64,000 nt of DNA from Mycobacterium kubicae (GTDB lineage: Bacteria; Actinomycetota; Actinomycetes; Mycobacteriales; Mycobacteriaceae). A program made the position numbers and the translations under genes. This document shows, piece after piece, positions 17,241 through 25,473 of the stretch (position 1 is the stretch's first letter; each line of letters starts with the position of its first letter). Below the pieces are notes generated by a model. The model had not been told where the DNA came from. It saw nothing but the letters and a program-made list of their open reading frames with translations, and searched no databases. The stretch spans positions 3,410,001 to 3,474,000 of the forward strand of contig NZ_CP065047.1 of assembly GCF_015689175.1 (NCBI RefSeq), read 5' to 3'.

Positions 17241-18323
17241 TCAGCGGATGGTCCCCGCCCCCGGAATAAGCGGCAGGTCCAGCGCGGTGACCCAACCCGG
17301 CGACAAATCGTTGACCGCGGGTACGGCGTTGAGCGCACGCATCCCGGTGGCCAGGCACCCGGCAGTAGCCGCGTCCCGGCCCGATCCGTCGGTGAACCGA
17401 AACGCCGTTTCCTGAAAAATGCTCGGCGTGCCTTCGATGTCCACTCGATACACGTCGTTGTCGTGTCCCGATGGCCAATCCGGCGCGGCGTCCGGCCCGA
17501 TGCGGTTGACGTGCTCGAGTTGAATGCGCGTCTCCCCCTGGTAGACACCGTTGATCGTAAATCGCACGGCGGCGACGTGTCCGGGCTTGATGACGCCTTT
17601 GACGGTGTTGCGCTCGGTTGGGGTGACCCACTTGTCCCAGGTGGTGGTGATTTCGTCGAGCATGATGCCGGCGGCGTGGGCGATCATCGGGACGGTCGCG
17701 CCCCAGGCGAAGATGAGCATGTCACTGTTCTCCAGCAGCGGGCTGTATTCGGGCTCGCGCCCGATGCCCATTTCGTGTTCGTAGTCGCCTTCGTAGTTGG
17801 TGTAGTCCAGCAACTCCGAGGCGCGAACCCGGCGGACTTCGGCGCACAGGCCCATCAGCGTCATGGGGAACAGGTCGTTGGCGAAGCCCGGGTCGATGCC
17901 GGTGGTGAAGCACGACGACTCGCCCAGCTCGCAGGCTTCGGTGATGGGCGCAATCCAGTTCGGCGGGTTGAGGTGCATGGTCGGCCAAACCCAGGGCGTC
18001 ATGGCGGTCGAGCACACGTCGATGCCGGCCCGCAGGAAGCGGGTGATCAACAGGATGTTGTCCTTGGCGTGCATCGCGGTCGGGCCGTAGTGCACCAGAG
18101 CGTCGGGCTCGAGCGCGATGAGGGCGTCGACGTCGTCGGTGGCGGTGATGCCCACTGGTTCGGGCAGGCCGCAGATGTCGCCGACGTCGCGGCCGACCTT
18201 GCCGGGGTTACTGACGCCTACGCCGACCAATTCGAAGAGCGGATGTTTGACGATCTCGGCGATCACCATTTTGCCCACGAAGCCGGTGCCCCAGACGACC
18301 ACCCGTTTCGCACTCTGGACCAT
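17241..18323 (-). CDS. DapB-like NAD(P)-dependent dehydrogenase (amine-dehydrogenase-like family)
   Basis: A 360-residue oxidoreductase with an N-terminal Rossmann fold of the dihydrodipicolinate-reductase type (VVVWGTGFVGKMVIAEI, near residue 8) and the IALEPDALVHYGP segment. These proteins occur in many copies in mycobacteria; their substrates are mostly unknown. A paralog lies in this window at 48925-49986 with the same design and related motifs (GIDPGFANDLFP here, GIFPGFASDQLA there). The ATG at 18323 has GGAGGTGG close upstream. It diverges from the MmpS-like gene across 91 bases. Sterol or amino-acid metabolism has been suggested for relatives; I infer nothing firmer. Confidence 0.85.
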   Translation of the reverse strand: MVQSAKRVVVWGTGFVGKMVIAEIVKHPLFELVGVGVSNPGKVGRDVGDICGLPEPVGITATDDVDALIALEPDALVHYGPTAMHAKDNILLITRFLRAGIDVCSTAMTPWVWPTMHLNPPNWIAPITEACELGESSCFTTGIDPGFANDLFPMTLMGLCAEVRRVRASELLDYTNYEGDYEHEMGIGREPEYSPLLENSDMLIFAWGATVPMIAHAAGIMLDEITTTWDKWVTPTERNTVKGVIKPGHVAAVRFTINGVYQGETRIQLEHVNRIGPDAAPDWPSGHDNDVYRVDIEGTPSIFQETAFRFTDGSGRDAATAGCLATGMRALNAVPAVNDLSPGWVTALDLPLIPGAGTIR

Positions 18324-18414
18324 TAGCCACCTCCACGTCCCCCAGCTACCGCGTTCACCCTAAGCCCTACCGAAGGCCGGCAACCCCTTCCGCGCCGTCT
18401 TTCGCGGTGACAAC

Positions 18415-18774
18415 ATGAACAACATGACAAGTCCATTGGCGGCGCTGCCGAAACTCGCGATCCCGTTGGCTTTGTATATCGGTCTTGCGCCGTGTGGCGC
18501 GGCGAATGCGGACGACATGCCGAAGGTTCGGTACGAGATCAGCGGAAGTTCCCCGGTCGCCGACAACATCGTCTACCAGACTGACGCCGGCCAGCAGTAC
18601 GCGGCGAACGCCAAGTTGCCATGGTCGACGCAGTTCACCAGTTTCGGCGGGCAGGTGTTCGTGTTGAGCGCGCAGAGCCCCGGCACGGTCACCTGCAAGA
18701 TCTACCTCAACGGCAACCTCGTCAAGAACGCCACCGCGACGGGAACTCCCGCAAGGACGGTGTGCACGCAGTAG
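18415..18774 (+). CDS. MmpS-like exported protein
   Basis: A 119-residue exported protein. Residues 1-32 form a signal peptide or N-terminal anchor (LAIPLALYIGLAPCGAANA). The mature 85 residues resemble the periplasmic domain of mycobacterial MmpS proteins: KVRYEISGSSPVADNIVYQTD, then LPWSTQFTSFGG, then TVTCKIYLNGNLVKNATATG, with two cysteines that could pair. MmpS proteins usually have a membrane helix and an MmpL transporter partner; neither is beside it. ATG 18424 is an alternative start. It is followed 10 bases later by cyp124, so a shared transcript is likely. Confidence 0.75.
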   Translation: MNNMTSPLAALPKLAIPLALYIGLAPCGAANADDMPKVRYEISGSSPVADNIVYQTDAGQQYAANAKLPWSTQFTSFGGQVFVLSAQSPGTVTCKIYLNGNLVKNATATGTPARTVCTQ

Positions 18775-18784
18775 GAGTATCCCG

Positions 18785-20068
18785 GTGAGCCTTACGGCCG
18801 CGCCTCGGGTCAATGGGGATCCACCGCCCGAAATCCCGCTTGCAGACATCAATTTGGGCGCGCTGGAGTTCTGGGAGCAAGACGACCTGATTCGGGACGG
18901 CGCATTCGCCACACTGCGCCGCGAGGCGCCGATCAAGTTCTGGCCCGCCATCCAGATGCCCGGCTTCACCGCGGGCAACGGACATTGGGCGCTGACCAAG
19001 CACGACGACGTCTTCTTCGCCAGCCGTCATCCCGAGATCTTCAGTTCCAGCCCCAACATCGTGATCGCCGACCAGACACCGGAGTTGGCCGAATACTTCG
19101 GCTCGATGATCGTGATGGACGATCCGCGCCATCAACGGCTGCGCTCGATCGTCAGCAGAGCGTTCACCCCAAAGGTGACGGCGCGCATCGAGGCATCGGT
19201 GCGTGAGCGTGCCCATCGGCTGGTGCAGGCGATGATCGCCAACCATCCTGACGGGAAAGCCGAATTGGTCAGCGAATTGGCGGGACCGCTCCCGTTACAG
19301 GTCATCTGCGACATGATGGGCGTTCCGGAAGAGGATCACGATCGCGTGTTCCATTGGACCAACATCATTCTCGGGTTCGGTGACCCGGACCTGGTGACGG
19401 ACTTCGAGGAGTTCATCAAGGTCTCGATGGACATCGGCGCCTACGCCACCGCGCTGGCCGACGACCGACGGGTCAACCGTCATGACGACCTCACGACCAG
19501 TTTGGTGGAGGCCGAAGTCGACGGTGAGCGGTTGTCGTCGTCGGAGATCGCGATGTTCTTCATCTTGCTGGTGGTGGCCGGCAACGAGACCACACGCAAC
19601 GCGATCAGCCACGGGCTGCTGGCGCTGTCGCGCTTCCCCGAAGAACGCGACAAGTGGTGGTCGGACTTCGACGGTCTGTCGCACACCGCGGTGGAAGAGA
19701 TTGTGCGGTGGGCATCGCCCGTGATCTACATGCGGCGCACGTTGACCCGAGACATCGAGCTGCGTGGCACCAAAATGCCGGCAGGAGACAAAGTTTCACT
19801 GTGGTATTGCTCGGCGAACCGGGATGAGTCGAAGTTCGCCGATCCGTGGCGATTCGACGTGGCGCGCAACCCCAATCCGCACGTCGGATTCGGCGGGGGT
19901 GGTGCCCATTTCTGCCTGGGCGCGAACCTGGCGCGTCGGGAGATCAAGGTGGTGTTCGACGAGTTGCGCCAGTCGATTCCGGACATCGGCGCCGTTGCGG
20001 AGCCGGCCCGCTTGCTTTCGCAGTTCATCCACGGCATCAAGAGCCTGCCGGTGGCCTGGAGTCCTTAG
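18785..20068 (+). CDS. cyp124: Cytochrome P450 CYP124
   Basis: A 427-residue P450 that in M. tuberculosis hydroxylates the terminal carbon of methyl-branched lipids and cholesterol-type side chains. Close recalled identity to CYP124 runs the full length (for example ELAEYFGSMIV, HQRLRSIVSRAFTPKV, VSLWYCSANRDESKFADPW). The I-helix is LVVAGNETTRNA near residue 265 and the heme loop is FGGGGAHFCLGANLAR with the cysteine ligand near residue 379. Start GTG 18785 has GGAG 9 bases upstream. Its TAG and the opposing gene's TAA share the tetranucleotide TTAG at 20065-20068. Confidence 0.95.
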   Translation: MSLTAAPRVNGDPPPEIPLADINLGALEFWEQDDLIRDGAFATLRREAPIKFWPAIQMPGFTAGNGHWALTKHDDVFFASRHPEIFSSSPNIVIADQTPELAEYFGSMIVMDDPRHQRLRSIVSRAFTPKVTARIEASVRERAHRLVQAMIANHPDGKAELVSELAGPLPLQVICDMMGVPEEDHDRVFHWTNIILGFGDPDLVTDFEEFIKVSMDIGAYATALADDRRVNRHDDLTTSLVEAEVDGERLSSSEIAMFFILLVVAGNETTRNAISHGLLALSRFPEERDKWWSDFDGLSHTAVEEIVRWASPVIYMRRTLTRDIELRGTKMPAGDKVSLWYCSANRDESKFADPWRFDVARNPNPHVGFGGGGAHFCLGANLARREIKVVFDELRQSIPDIGAVAEPARLLSQFIHGIKSLPVAWSP

Positions 20069-21228
20069 AGGAACGAGTTCTGCGCAGTGAGGCCGCGCTC
20101 GGGGAACTCGCCCATCGCGAATGTCTCGGCGTTCCCGACGCCGACGCCACCGCCCACCGGATCTTCTACGCGCACCAGCAAGTCCCGCAGTTGGTGCACC
20201 CTGCGCGCCGTGTCGGGGTGGTCGCAATCGGTCACGTGGTTGCCTTCCACTTTGAGATCACCGACCCATTGGCCGTAAACCCAGTCATTCCAGCCGTAAT
20301 AGCCGGCGGTTCCCAGGTGAAATCCGGTCGGTCCCGCGGCGGTGAGGTGGACGGGTCGCTGCGATCCGTCGGGTTCGGTGAGTGTGATGATGCCGTGGGT
20401 GAAGCGGCGGTTGTCGTCTTGGAAGTACAGGTCCTGAACTACGGCGGCGAAGCGATAGGCGCTGCCGTCGTAGTTCTGTTGTTCGGCTTGGTAGCGGGTG
20501 GAATCGAAGCCCTCGCCTCGTTCCTGTTGAAAGAACACGAACAGCGAATACGTCGATCCGTCGGGGCGGGTCAGCGTCATGGGACACCAGGTCATGAACA
20601 TCTGCTTGATGTGCCGGCCGCCCCGAGGCAGGCCCGGAATGGGTTTACCGACTCCGGGACGCAAGCCCCAAGAATGATCTCGATTGCAGAACCAGTCGCC
20701 GGGCTGGACTTCGGTGCGCTCGCCGTCGACTTCCACCCAGCCCGACGCGACGCCAATCTGGTGGTAGCGCAACACGTTATGCGTGACGCGATAGCCGTCG
20801 GGGCTGCGGTCTGGCCACGGGTCCTCGAGCGCGGCGGGGAAACTGCCGCGCATCGTGACGTCGAATGCGATGGGGGCATGCTCGTTTGGGTCGAGGACGA
20901 CGCGGATGGCCTTGAGCGGTTCGACGACGCTGTAGTGGATGGGTCCGACGTCGGGGCTCGACGGGTCGGCGGACAGTCGGCGACCGGCCCGTACGGTCCA
21001 CTGCTCGGTGCCCCGGCATACTCCCGCGGCGCCGTCGAACACTCCCCGGTTGGTGTACTTGCCGATGCCGAGGACGATCTGCAGCGAGTTGTCGCGCGCG
21101 TGCGCAGTGGTCCAGATCTTCTCGGTCCAGGACGGGTCGGACTGGCTGACCGTCGCGAAGGTGTCGACAATCTGGTGCGTCAATAACTCGTCTTCGGGGA
21201 CTAGACCGCCGTAATTGGTTGACAGCAA
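20065..21228 (-). CDS. Conserved protein of unknown function, lipocalin/AttH-like beta-rich
   Basis: A 387-residue soluble protein with many aromatic beta-strand segments (SYDW-like runs such as WFCNRDHSWGLRPGVG, AGYYGWNDWVYGQWVGD and YSLFVFFQQERG). The NRDHSWG motif recalls the double-lipocalin AttH/hydroxyneurosporene-synthase-like fold, but I am not certain. The start is TTG 21228, with AGAGGTG about 9 bases upstream and no better in-frame codon. It diverges from an aminoglycoside-phosphotransferase-like gene. The C-terminus overlaps the cyp124 stop by 4 bases. In M. tuberculosis this site is occupied by a sulfotransferase (Rv2267c), so the synteny breaks here. Confidence 0.75.
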   Translation of the reverse strand: MLSTNYGGLVPEDELLTHQIVDTFATVSQSDPSWTEKIWTTAHARDNSLQIVLGIGKYTNRGVFDGAAGVCRGTEQWTVRAGRRLSADPSSPDVGPIHYSVVEPLKAIRVVLDPNEHAPIAFDVTMRGSFPAALEDPWPDRSPDGYRVTHNVLRYHQIGVASGWVEVDGERTEVQPGDWFCNRDHSWGLRPGVGKPIPGLPRGGRHIKQMFMTWCPMTLTRPDGSTYSLFVFFQQERGEGFDSTRYQAEQQNYDGSAYRFAAVVQDLYFQDDNRRFTHGIITLTEPDGSQRPVHLTAAGPTGFHLGTAGYYGWNDWVYGQWVGDLKVEGNHVTDCDHPDTARRVHQLRDLLVRVEDPVGGGVGVGNAETFAMGEFPERGLTAQNSFL

Positions 21229-21307
21229 ATCACATTCACCTCTTTCGTCGGCGGCGGCCGGAAGCTGGCCTGTTTACATTTCATACTCGTCATGTAAAGG
21301 TTTGTCT

Positions 21308-22357
21308 ATGGCGGGACTGTCCCTCGGCCAGCGCGACCTGGAGGCGACGCGCGAGGCGCTCGGCCGCTGGTTCCAGAGCAGGTTCGGCGATGCCGTCGAG
21401 GTCGGCGAACTGCGTCCCGCCAATAAGGCCGCGGGATGGTCCAGCGAAAGCTTGTTGTTCAGCGTTGACGACGGTGCTGACGTGCGGGAGTTCGTGGCGC
21501 GGATCCCGCCCACCGGAGGCGGCATCTACGCTGAATACGACCTGGCCGGTCAGGCCCGCACCCATGAGTTCTTGCACCGCTACGGCATCGCCACGCCGAC
21601 ACCCAATTACTACGAACCAGACGACTCCTGGCTCGGTTCGAGTTTTCTGGTGATGCCGCGCATCGTCGGGCACACGCCCTCGGACATGTCCTATGCGTTG
21701 CGCGGCTGGCTGCACGGCGCGGGCGCGGAGGTGCAGCACCGGGTGCACGATTCGTTCCTCGACACTCTGGTTGCGCTACAACGTGTTCCGATTGCCGAAG
21801 CGACCTGGCTACACCGTCCCACGGGTGTGGGCAACGACGCCGAACTCACCTGGTGGCGTGAGTACGTGGAGTGGGCCACCGACGGGCAGGTGCCCGGCAT
21901 CATCACCGACGCGTTCGACTGGCTGTACCGCCACCAGCCGCCACAGCCCTCCGAGCTGGCGGTGTGTTGGGGTGATGCCCGGCTGTCCAATTGCATCTTC
22001 GCCGACACCGGACAGATCGTCGGCGTCCTGGATTGGGAGCAGGCGTGCTTGTGTCCGGCGGAGAGCGACTTCGCCTGGTGGCTGGCCACGCGTAGACAGA
22101 CCATGGAGGTCACTGGCCGCACCGACGACCCGGAGCTGCCGGGGTTTGACAGCCGCGATCGGGTCATCCGCCGCTTCGAGGAATTGATCGGTCGACCGCT
22201 GCGAGACCTGGAGTGGTACGAGGTCTTCGCGATGGTGCGCATGGGTTGTTGCATCCTGCGGGTGCAGTGGCTGCTGCACAGCATCGGCCAAGGCGAGCAC
22301 GCCTTGACCCGGGCACCGATCATGCCCAGTTGGACGATCGAGGCGATCAAGTCCTAG
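21308..22357 (+). CDS. Phosphotransferase of the APH/ACAD10-like family
   Basis: A 349-residue kinase-fold protein. The Brenner motif appears as CWGDARLSNCIF near residue 219, followed by the metal-binding GVLDWEQACLCPAESD. Such proteins sit beside acyl-CoA dehydrogenases and may phosphorylate hydroxyacyl compounds; drug resistance is not implied. Start ATG 21308 has AAAGG about 10 bases upstream; upstream in-frame codons would run into the divergent promoter. A SnoaL-like gene follows after 20 bases, probably in the same operon. Confidence 0.85.
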   Translation: MAGLSLGQRDLEATREALGRWFQSRFGDAVEVGELRPANKAAGWSSESLLFSVDDGADVREFVARIPPTGGGIYAEYDLAGQARTHEFLHRYGIATPTPNYYEPDDSWLGSSFLVMPRIVGHTPSDMSYALRGWLHGAGAEVQHRVHDSFLDTLVALQRVPIAEATWLHRPTGVGNDAELTWWREYVEWATDGQVPGIITDAFDWLYRHQPPQPSELAVCWGDARLSNCIFADTGQIVGVLDWEQACLCPAESDFAWWLATRRQTMEVTGRTDDPELPGFDSRDRVIRRFEELIGRPLRDLEWYEVFAMVRMGCCILRVQWLLHSIGQGEHALTRAPIMPSWTIEAIKS

Positions 22358-22377
22358 CGCCGGGTTTATCGTCAACC

Positions 22378-22935
22378 ATGCCCATACCCGCGTTCCCGCC
22401 TCCTGATGTGCTGGCCGCCCGCCAGAAGCTGGTGCTCGACCACTTTCACGACGAGGTCCGCCAAGACTGGGACGACGTTCTGTCCACCTTTCCGCACCCG
22501 CGCTACGAGTTGATTCCGCAGCTGACGGTGCACGACGGCGACGAAGCGGTGCGCGGTTACTACAACTACACGCGGACGGCCTTTCCCGATCAGGACCACG
22601 AGATCATCGCGTTGCGCCATAGCGCGGATGCGGTGATCGTCGAGTTCTGGCTGATGGGTACTCACCGCGGCTACCTCGGCAAGGTGCCACCCACCGGCAG
22701 CCGCTTCCGGGTACGGATGACCGCGTACTTCGTCTTCGACGAGTCGGAAACCCTGGTCTGCGAACGTATCTACTTCGACACGTTGACCATGATCAAGCAA
22801 CTCTTGGGCGGCTTGGATTTGAAGAAACCGTCGAACTGGCTGCGAGCCGCCCGAGGTGTGCGCGGCCTGCTGTCGATGTCGTCCGAGCGGCCCGACCCGG
22901 CGTTGACCAATACGGTGCCGCCCACGTTCGACTGA
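22378..22935 (+). CDS. SnoaL/NTF2-like fold protein
   Basis: A 185-residue protein with the cone-shaped alpha+beta fold expected of polyketide-cyclase or ester-cyclase relatives: DVLSTFPHPRYELIP, GDEAVRGYYNYTRTAFPD and FRVRMTAYFVFDESETLVCERIYFD. Catalytic identity cannot be assigned. ATG 22378 is the first in-frame start outside the upstream gene. It probably works with the upstream phosphotransferase on the same compound. It converges with the potassium-channel gene after 19 bases. Confidence 0.8.
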   Translation: MPIPAFPPPDVLAARQKLVLDHFHDEVRQDWDDVLSTFPHPRYELIPQLTVHDGDEAVRGYYNYTRTAFPDQDHEIIALRHSADAVIVEFWLMGTHRGYLGKVPPTGSRFRVRMTAYFVFDESETLVCERIYFDTLTMIKQLLGGLDLKKPSNWLRAARGVRGLLSMSSERPDPALTNTVPPTFD

Positions 22936-22954
22936 ATCCGCTTCCGGTGCGCCG

Positions 22955-23713
22955 TTAACCTGCCGGTTCTTCGGCTTCCAGCGAGCGGCCCGCGGCGTCA
23001 CGTTGGCGCACGGCTTCGGCCAGTGCGCGAATCTCGTGACGAAGCTCGTCGATCTCCGCTGCGGTGGCCGCCTGACTCCGCACATCGGTTTCCGACACCT
23101 CTTCGACGATCCATGAGGCAAGCGACGCGGTGACCACACCGACGAGGCTGATGCCACCGATCATGAGCAACACCGCAATCACTCGTCCGGTCACGGTGAT
23201 CGGATACAGATGGCCGTAGCCGATGGTGGTCACCGTGGTGATCGACCACCACACCGCCTCTCCGAAGGAGGTGATGGTAGCGCCGCGTTGGCCACGCTCG
23301 GTGTCCAGAATCGCCAGCGATGCAACGTAGATCAGCAGCATCACACCGGAGATGGTGTAGATCAGGATGCGGCCGCGAACGGCATCACCGATGGCTTTCT
23401 GCAGCACTCCGAAGAAGACGACAAGCCGCAACATCCGCAACGGCCGCATCAGCGGGAGAGCGACAATCAGCAGATCGAAAAGGTGTTGCAGGAACCACTT
23501 TCGACGATTGGACGCCAGCAGCAACCGAGCAAAGTAGTCGCCGACGAACAGGCTCCACGCGCCCCAGCTCGCCAGCCACAAGAAGTGCGCCTCGGCGCCG
23601 GTCGGGCGCCCCAGCACCTGAACGGAGTAGATGGCGATGAACGCGACAGCGACCAGGGCCAGTGGCCACTCGGTGCGCTGGGCCCAAAGCTGTTCCCGCG
23701 TAGGCTTGCTCAC
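22955..23713 (-). CDS. Voltage-gated-type potassium channel family protein
   Basis: About 252 residues with a reduced voltage-sensor region (helices near residues 16-115, the S4-like part containing MRPLRMLRLVVFF) and a pore domain. The filter reads TTVTTIGYGHLYP, so the usual Asp after GYG is His. A cytoplasmic C-terminal helix follows (AATAAEIDELRHEIRALAEAVRQRD), probably a coiled coil for tetramer assembly. The start is GTG 23713, one base after the stop of the upstream amidase gene (TAAGGTG). Pairing with a cell-wall amidase is unusual. Confidence 0.85.
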   Translation of the reverse strand: MSKPTREQLWAQRTEWPLALVAVAFIAIYSVQVLGRPTGAEAHFLWLASWGAWSLFVGDYFARLLLASNRRKWFLQHLFDLLIVALPLMRPLRMLRLVVFFGVLQKAIGDAVRGRILIYTISGVMLLIYVASLAILDTERGQRGATITSFGEAVWWSITTVTTIGYGHLYPITVTGRVIAVLLMIGGISLVGVVTASLASWIVEEVSETDVRSQAATAAEIDELRHEIRALAEAVRQRDAAGRSLEAEEPAG

Positions 23714-23714
23714 C

Positions 23715-24491
23715 TTATCCTGCCGGGGCCCTGGTACTGAGGAAGTTGACGATCCCCTGCGTGACCGCTGCGGCGTACTTCGCCCGGCCATCGGCGCTCT
23801 GCATCTGGGCCGCGTCGTCGGCGTTCTTCATGTTGCCGAGCTCGACGAGGACCGCGGGGTACTCGGCCAGGTTCAATCCGGCCAGATCGGCGCGGCCGTA
23901 CAGGCCGTTGGAGCCGATGTAGTTCGACGGCGGGAAGCCTGCTGCGGCCAAGGCGTCACGCATGATGTTGGCGAGCTGCACCGCGGAGTTGGCTTGGACG
24001 TCATTGAGCGGCGGGCTGGAGTAGTTCACGTGGAATCCGCGCCCGGAGGGCGGGCCGCCGTCGGCGTGGATGCTCACGATCGCGTCGGGCCGGATGGTGT
24101 TGGCCTCCGCGGCCCGCTGATCGATGCACGGTCCGACGGAGTTGTCGTCACCGCGCGACAACTGAGTGTGCACCCCCATCTGGTTCAGTGCGCCAGCGAT
24201 CCGACTGACGACATCGAAGGTGAAGGCGTGCTCCGGGTAGCCACCGTCGGCGGCCGCACCGGATGTGTTGCACGGTTTGGTGCCGCCGCGACCATTAGGG
24301 ACCTGCCGGTCGATGGAGGCGTCGTAGACCCCGCCGTGGCCGGCGTCAAGGAAGACGCTCATGCCGGCAACGCCTGCGGTGGCGCGTGGTGCACGAAGCA
24401 GCGTGCTGACGCTGAGCACGGTCGGCACGATCGCCGCATATCTGAGAAGGTCGCGCCGTGAAACAGCCCGCGATCGGTCCCCCGTAATCAC
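23715..24491 (-). CDS. N-acetylmuramoyl-L-alanine amidase, Rv3717-like, Tat-exported
   Basis: A 258-residue Amidase_3 enzyme cutting the bond between N-acetylmuramic acid and the stem peptide in the cell wall. Zinc ligands are visible in LDAGHGG (His), GYPEHAF (Glu) and SIHADGG (His); the catalytic Glu is in LVELGNMKN. It begins with a twin-arginine signal (SRRDLLRY, residues 11-18) and a hydrophobic stretch, so it is likely exported folded. It closely resembles M. tuberculosis Rv3717 (Ami1) in many segments, such as GLYGRADLAGLNLAEYP, but lies at a different locus, so it is a paralog. First gene of a pair with the channel. Confidence 0.92.
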   Translation of the reverse strand: MITGDRSRAVSRRDLLRYAAIVPTVLSVSTLLRAPRATAGVAGMSVFLDAGHGGVYDASIDRQVPNGRGGTKPCNTSGAAADGGYPEHAFTFDVVSRIAGALNQMGVHTQLSRGDDNSVGPCIDQRAAEANTIRPDAIVSIHADGGPPSGRGFHVNYSSPPLNDVQANSAVQLANIMRDALAAAGFPPSNYIGSNGLYGRADLAGLNLAEYPAVLVELGNMKNADDAAQMQSADGRAKYAAAVTQGIVNFLSTRAPAG

Positions 24492-24507
24492 CGCGCGATG
24501 GTAACAA

Positions 24508-24813
24508 CTAGGCCTTACCCCGGCTTACGGCCCTTGATCTGTCCCAACGCCGGATAGTGCGGGTGCGGGAGCTCATCCCGTTCCGTTCCCTAGCTGCCCC
24601 GTTCATCGTCGGTACGGCAAGGCCGTCGCAGTAGCGGGTGGACAACGCCGGGTGCCTCCTGTACCAGCGCCCAAGCCTTCGCCCCCGGAAGGACGGGACG
24701 ACCAGCGCCGCCGCCCCCCAATAGCCACCGAGGAACTTGACGATGATCGCGACCGCGATCAGCAGCGCAATCACTCCACCGAGGTCCTCACCTGAGTTCA
24801 CACTTGCTGCCAT
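24508..24813 (-). CDS. Possible small membrane protein, uncertain
   Basis: An open frame of 101 codons starting at ATG 24813. Only the first 38 residues look like a real protein: a hydrophobic helix (DLGGVIALLIAVAIIVKFLGGYWGAAALVV). The rest is arginine-rich with no pattern and may be read-through beyond a frameshift. No ribosome site stands out. The stretch 24492-24921 otherwise holds the upstream region of the DUF6636 gene; I see no RNA gene in it. Confidence 0.3.
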   Translation of the reverse strand: MAASVNSGEDLGGVIALLIAVAIIVKFLGGYWGAAALVVPSFRGRRLGRWYRRHPALSTRYCDGLAVPTMNGAARERNGMSSRTRTIRRWDRSRAVSRGKA

Positions 24814-24921
24814 GCCGCGCAGTTGACCCGCGCCACCGACAAATCCGGAAGCCGAGCGAGCGGGGCCGCGGCATGCGATCCTGTCTGTTGCTCAGCAAAC
24901 TTCTACCGGCGAGGACGAACG

Positions 24922-25344
24922 ATGCACAGTCTCAAGCATGCGGTCGTTGCGGCAGCAACGGTGACCGCGGCTCTCAGCTTCCCGGCGCCCGCGTACGGGC
25001 AAACCAACAACTTCCAATCACCGTCGGGCAACATCTACTGCACGCTGGACAACACCGGGGCCGCATGTGACATCAGCGAATTCACCTACCAACCTCCGCC
25101 ACCACCGGAATGCGCGCAGCACATCGAGTGGGGCAGCCGGTTCCGTCTCTCGGTCGGCAAAGCCGCCATCATCGAATGTCACGGCGACACGCTGAAAGTT
25201 CCAGGGGAACCGACGCTGAACTACGGTCAGACCGTCTCCGCGGGCACCGTCACTTGCTCCAGCGAACAGTCCGGTGTGCGATGCACCGACACCGCCAGCG
25301 GGCACTACTTCCGAGTTTCGCGGGACTCCTACAACCTGGGATGA
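24922..25344 (+). CDS. Secreted DUF6636-type protein
   Basis: A 140-residue exported protein with a signal peptide (residues 1-26, cleaved near AYG). The mature part has the family pattern NFQSPSGNIYCTLD, several cysteines, and the ending GVRCTDTASGHYFRVSRDSYNLG. Four or more cysteines suggest disulfides outside the cell. Start ATG 24922 is chosen because GAGGA lies about 6 bases upstream and the signal peptide begins directly; earlier in-frame codons add an unlikely leader. The function is unknown. It precedes the first of three receptor kinases. Confidence 0.82.
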   Translation: MHSLKHAVVAAATVTAALSFPAPAYGQTNNFQSPSGNIYCTLDNTGAACDISEFTYQPPPPPECAQHIEWGSRFRLSVGKAAIIECHGDTLKVPGEPTLNYGQTVSAGTVTCSSEQSGVRCTDTASGHYFRVSRDSYNLG

Positions 25345-25473
25345 ATTGGTTCGCTTTCGGTTGGCGGTGACCCGGGCAATGTTTCGGGTGCTTCCCGCTC
25401 GGGTAAATCCGCAGATCAGAGACGGTTTCGCAAGTTGCTCCTCAAGCCCTAGCCAAGGAAGGCAGGGATCGCC

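Noticed and set aside
19846..21186. A 446-codon plus-strand frame from cyp124 into the opposing lipocalin-like gene
   Set aside because: Overlaps two better genes; no start signal and no recognisable domain.
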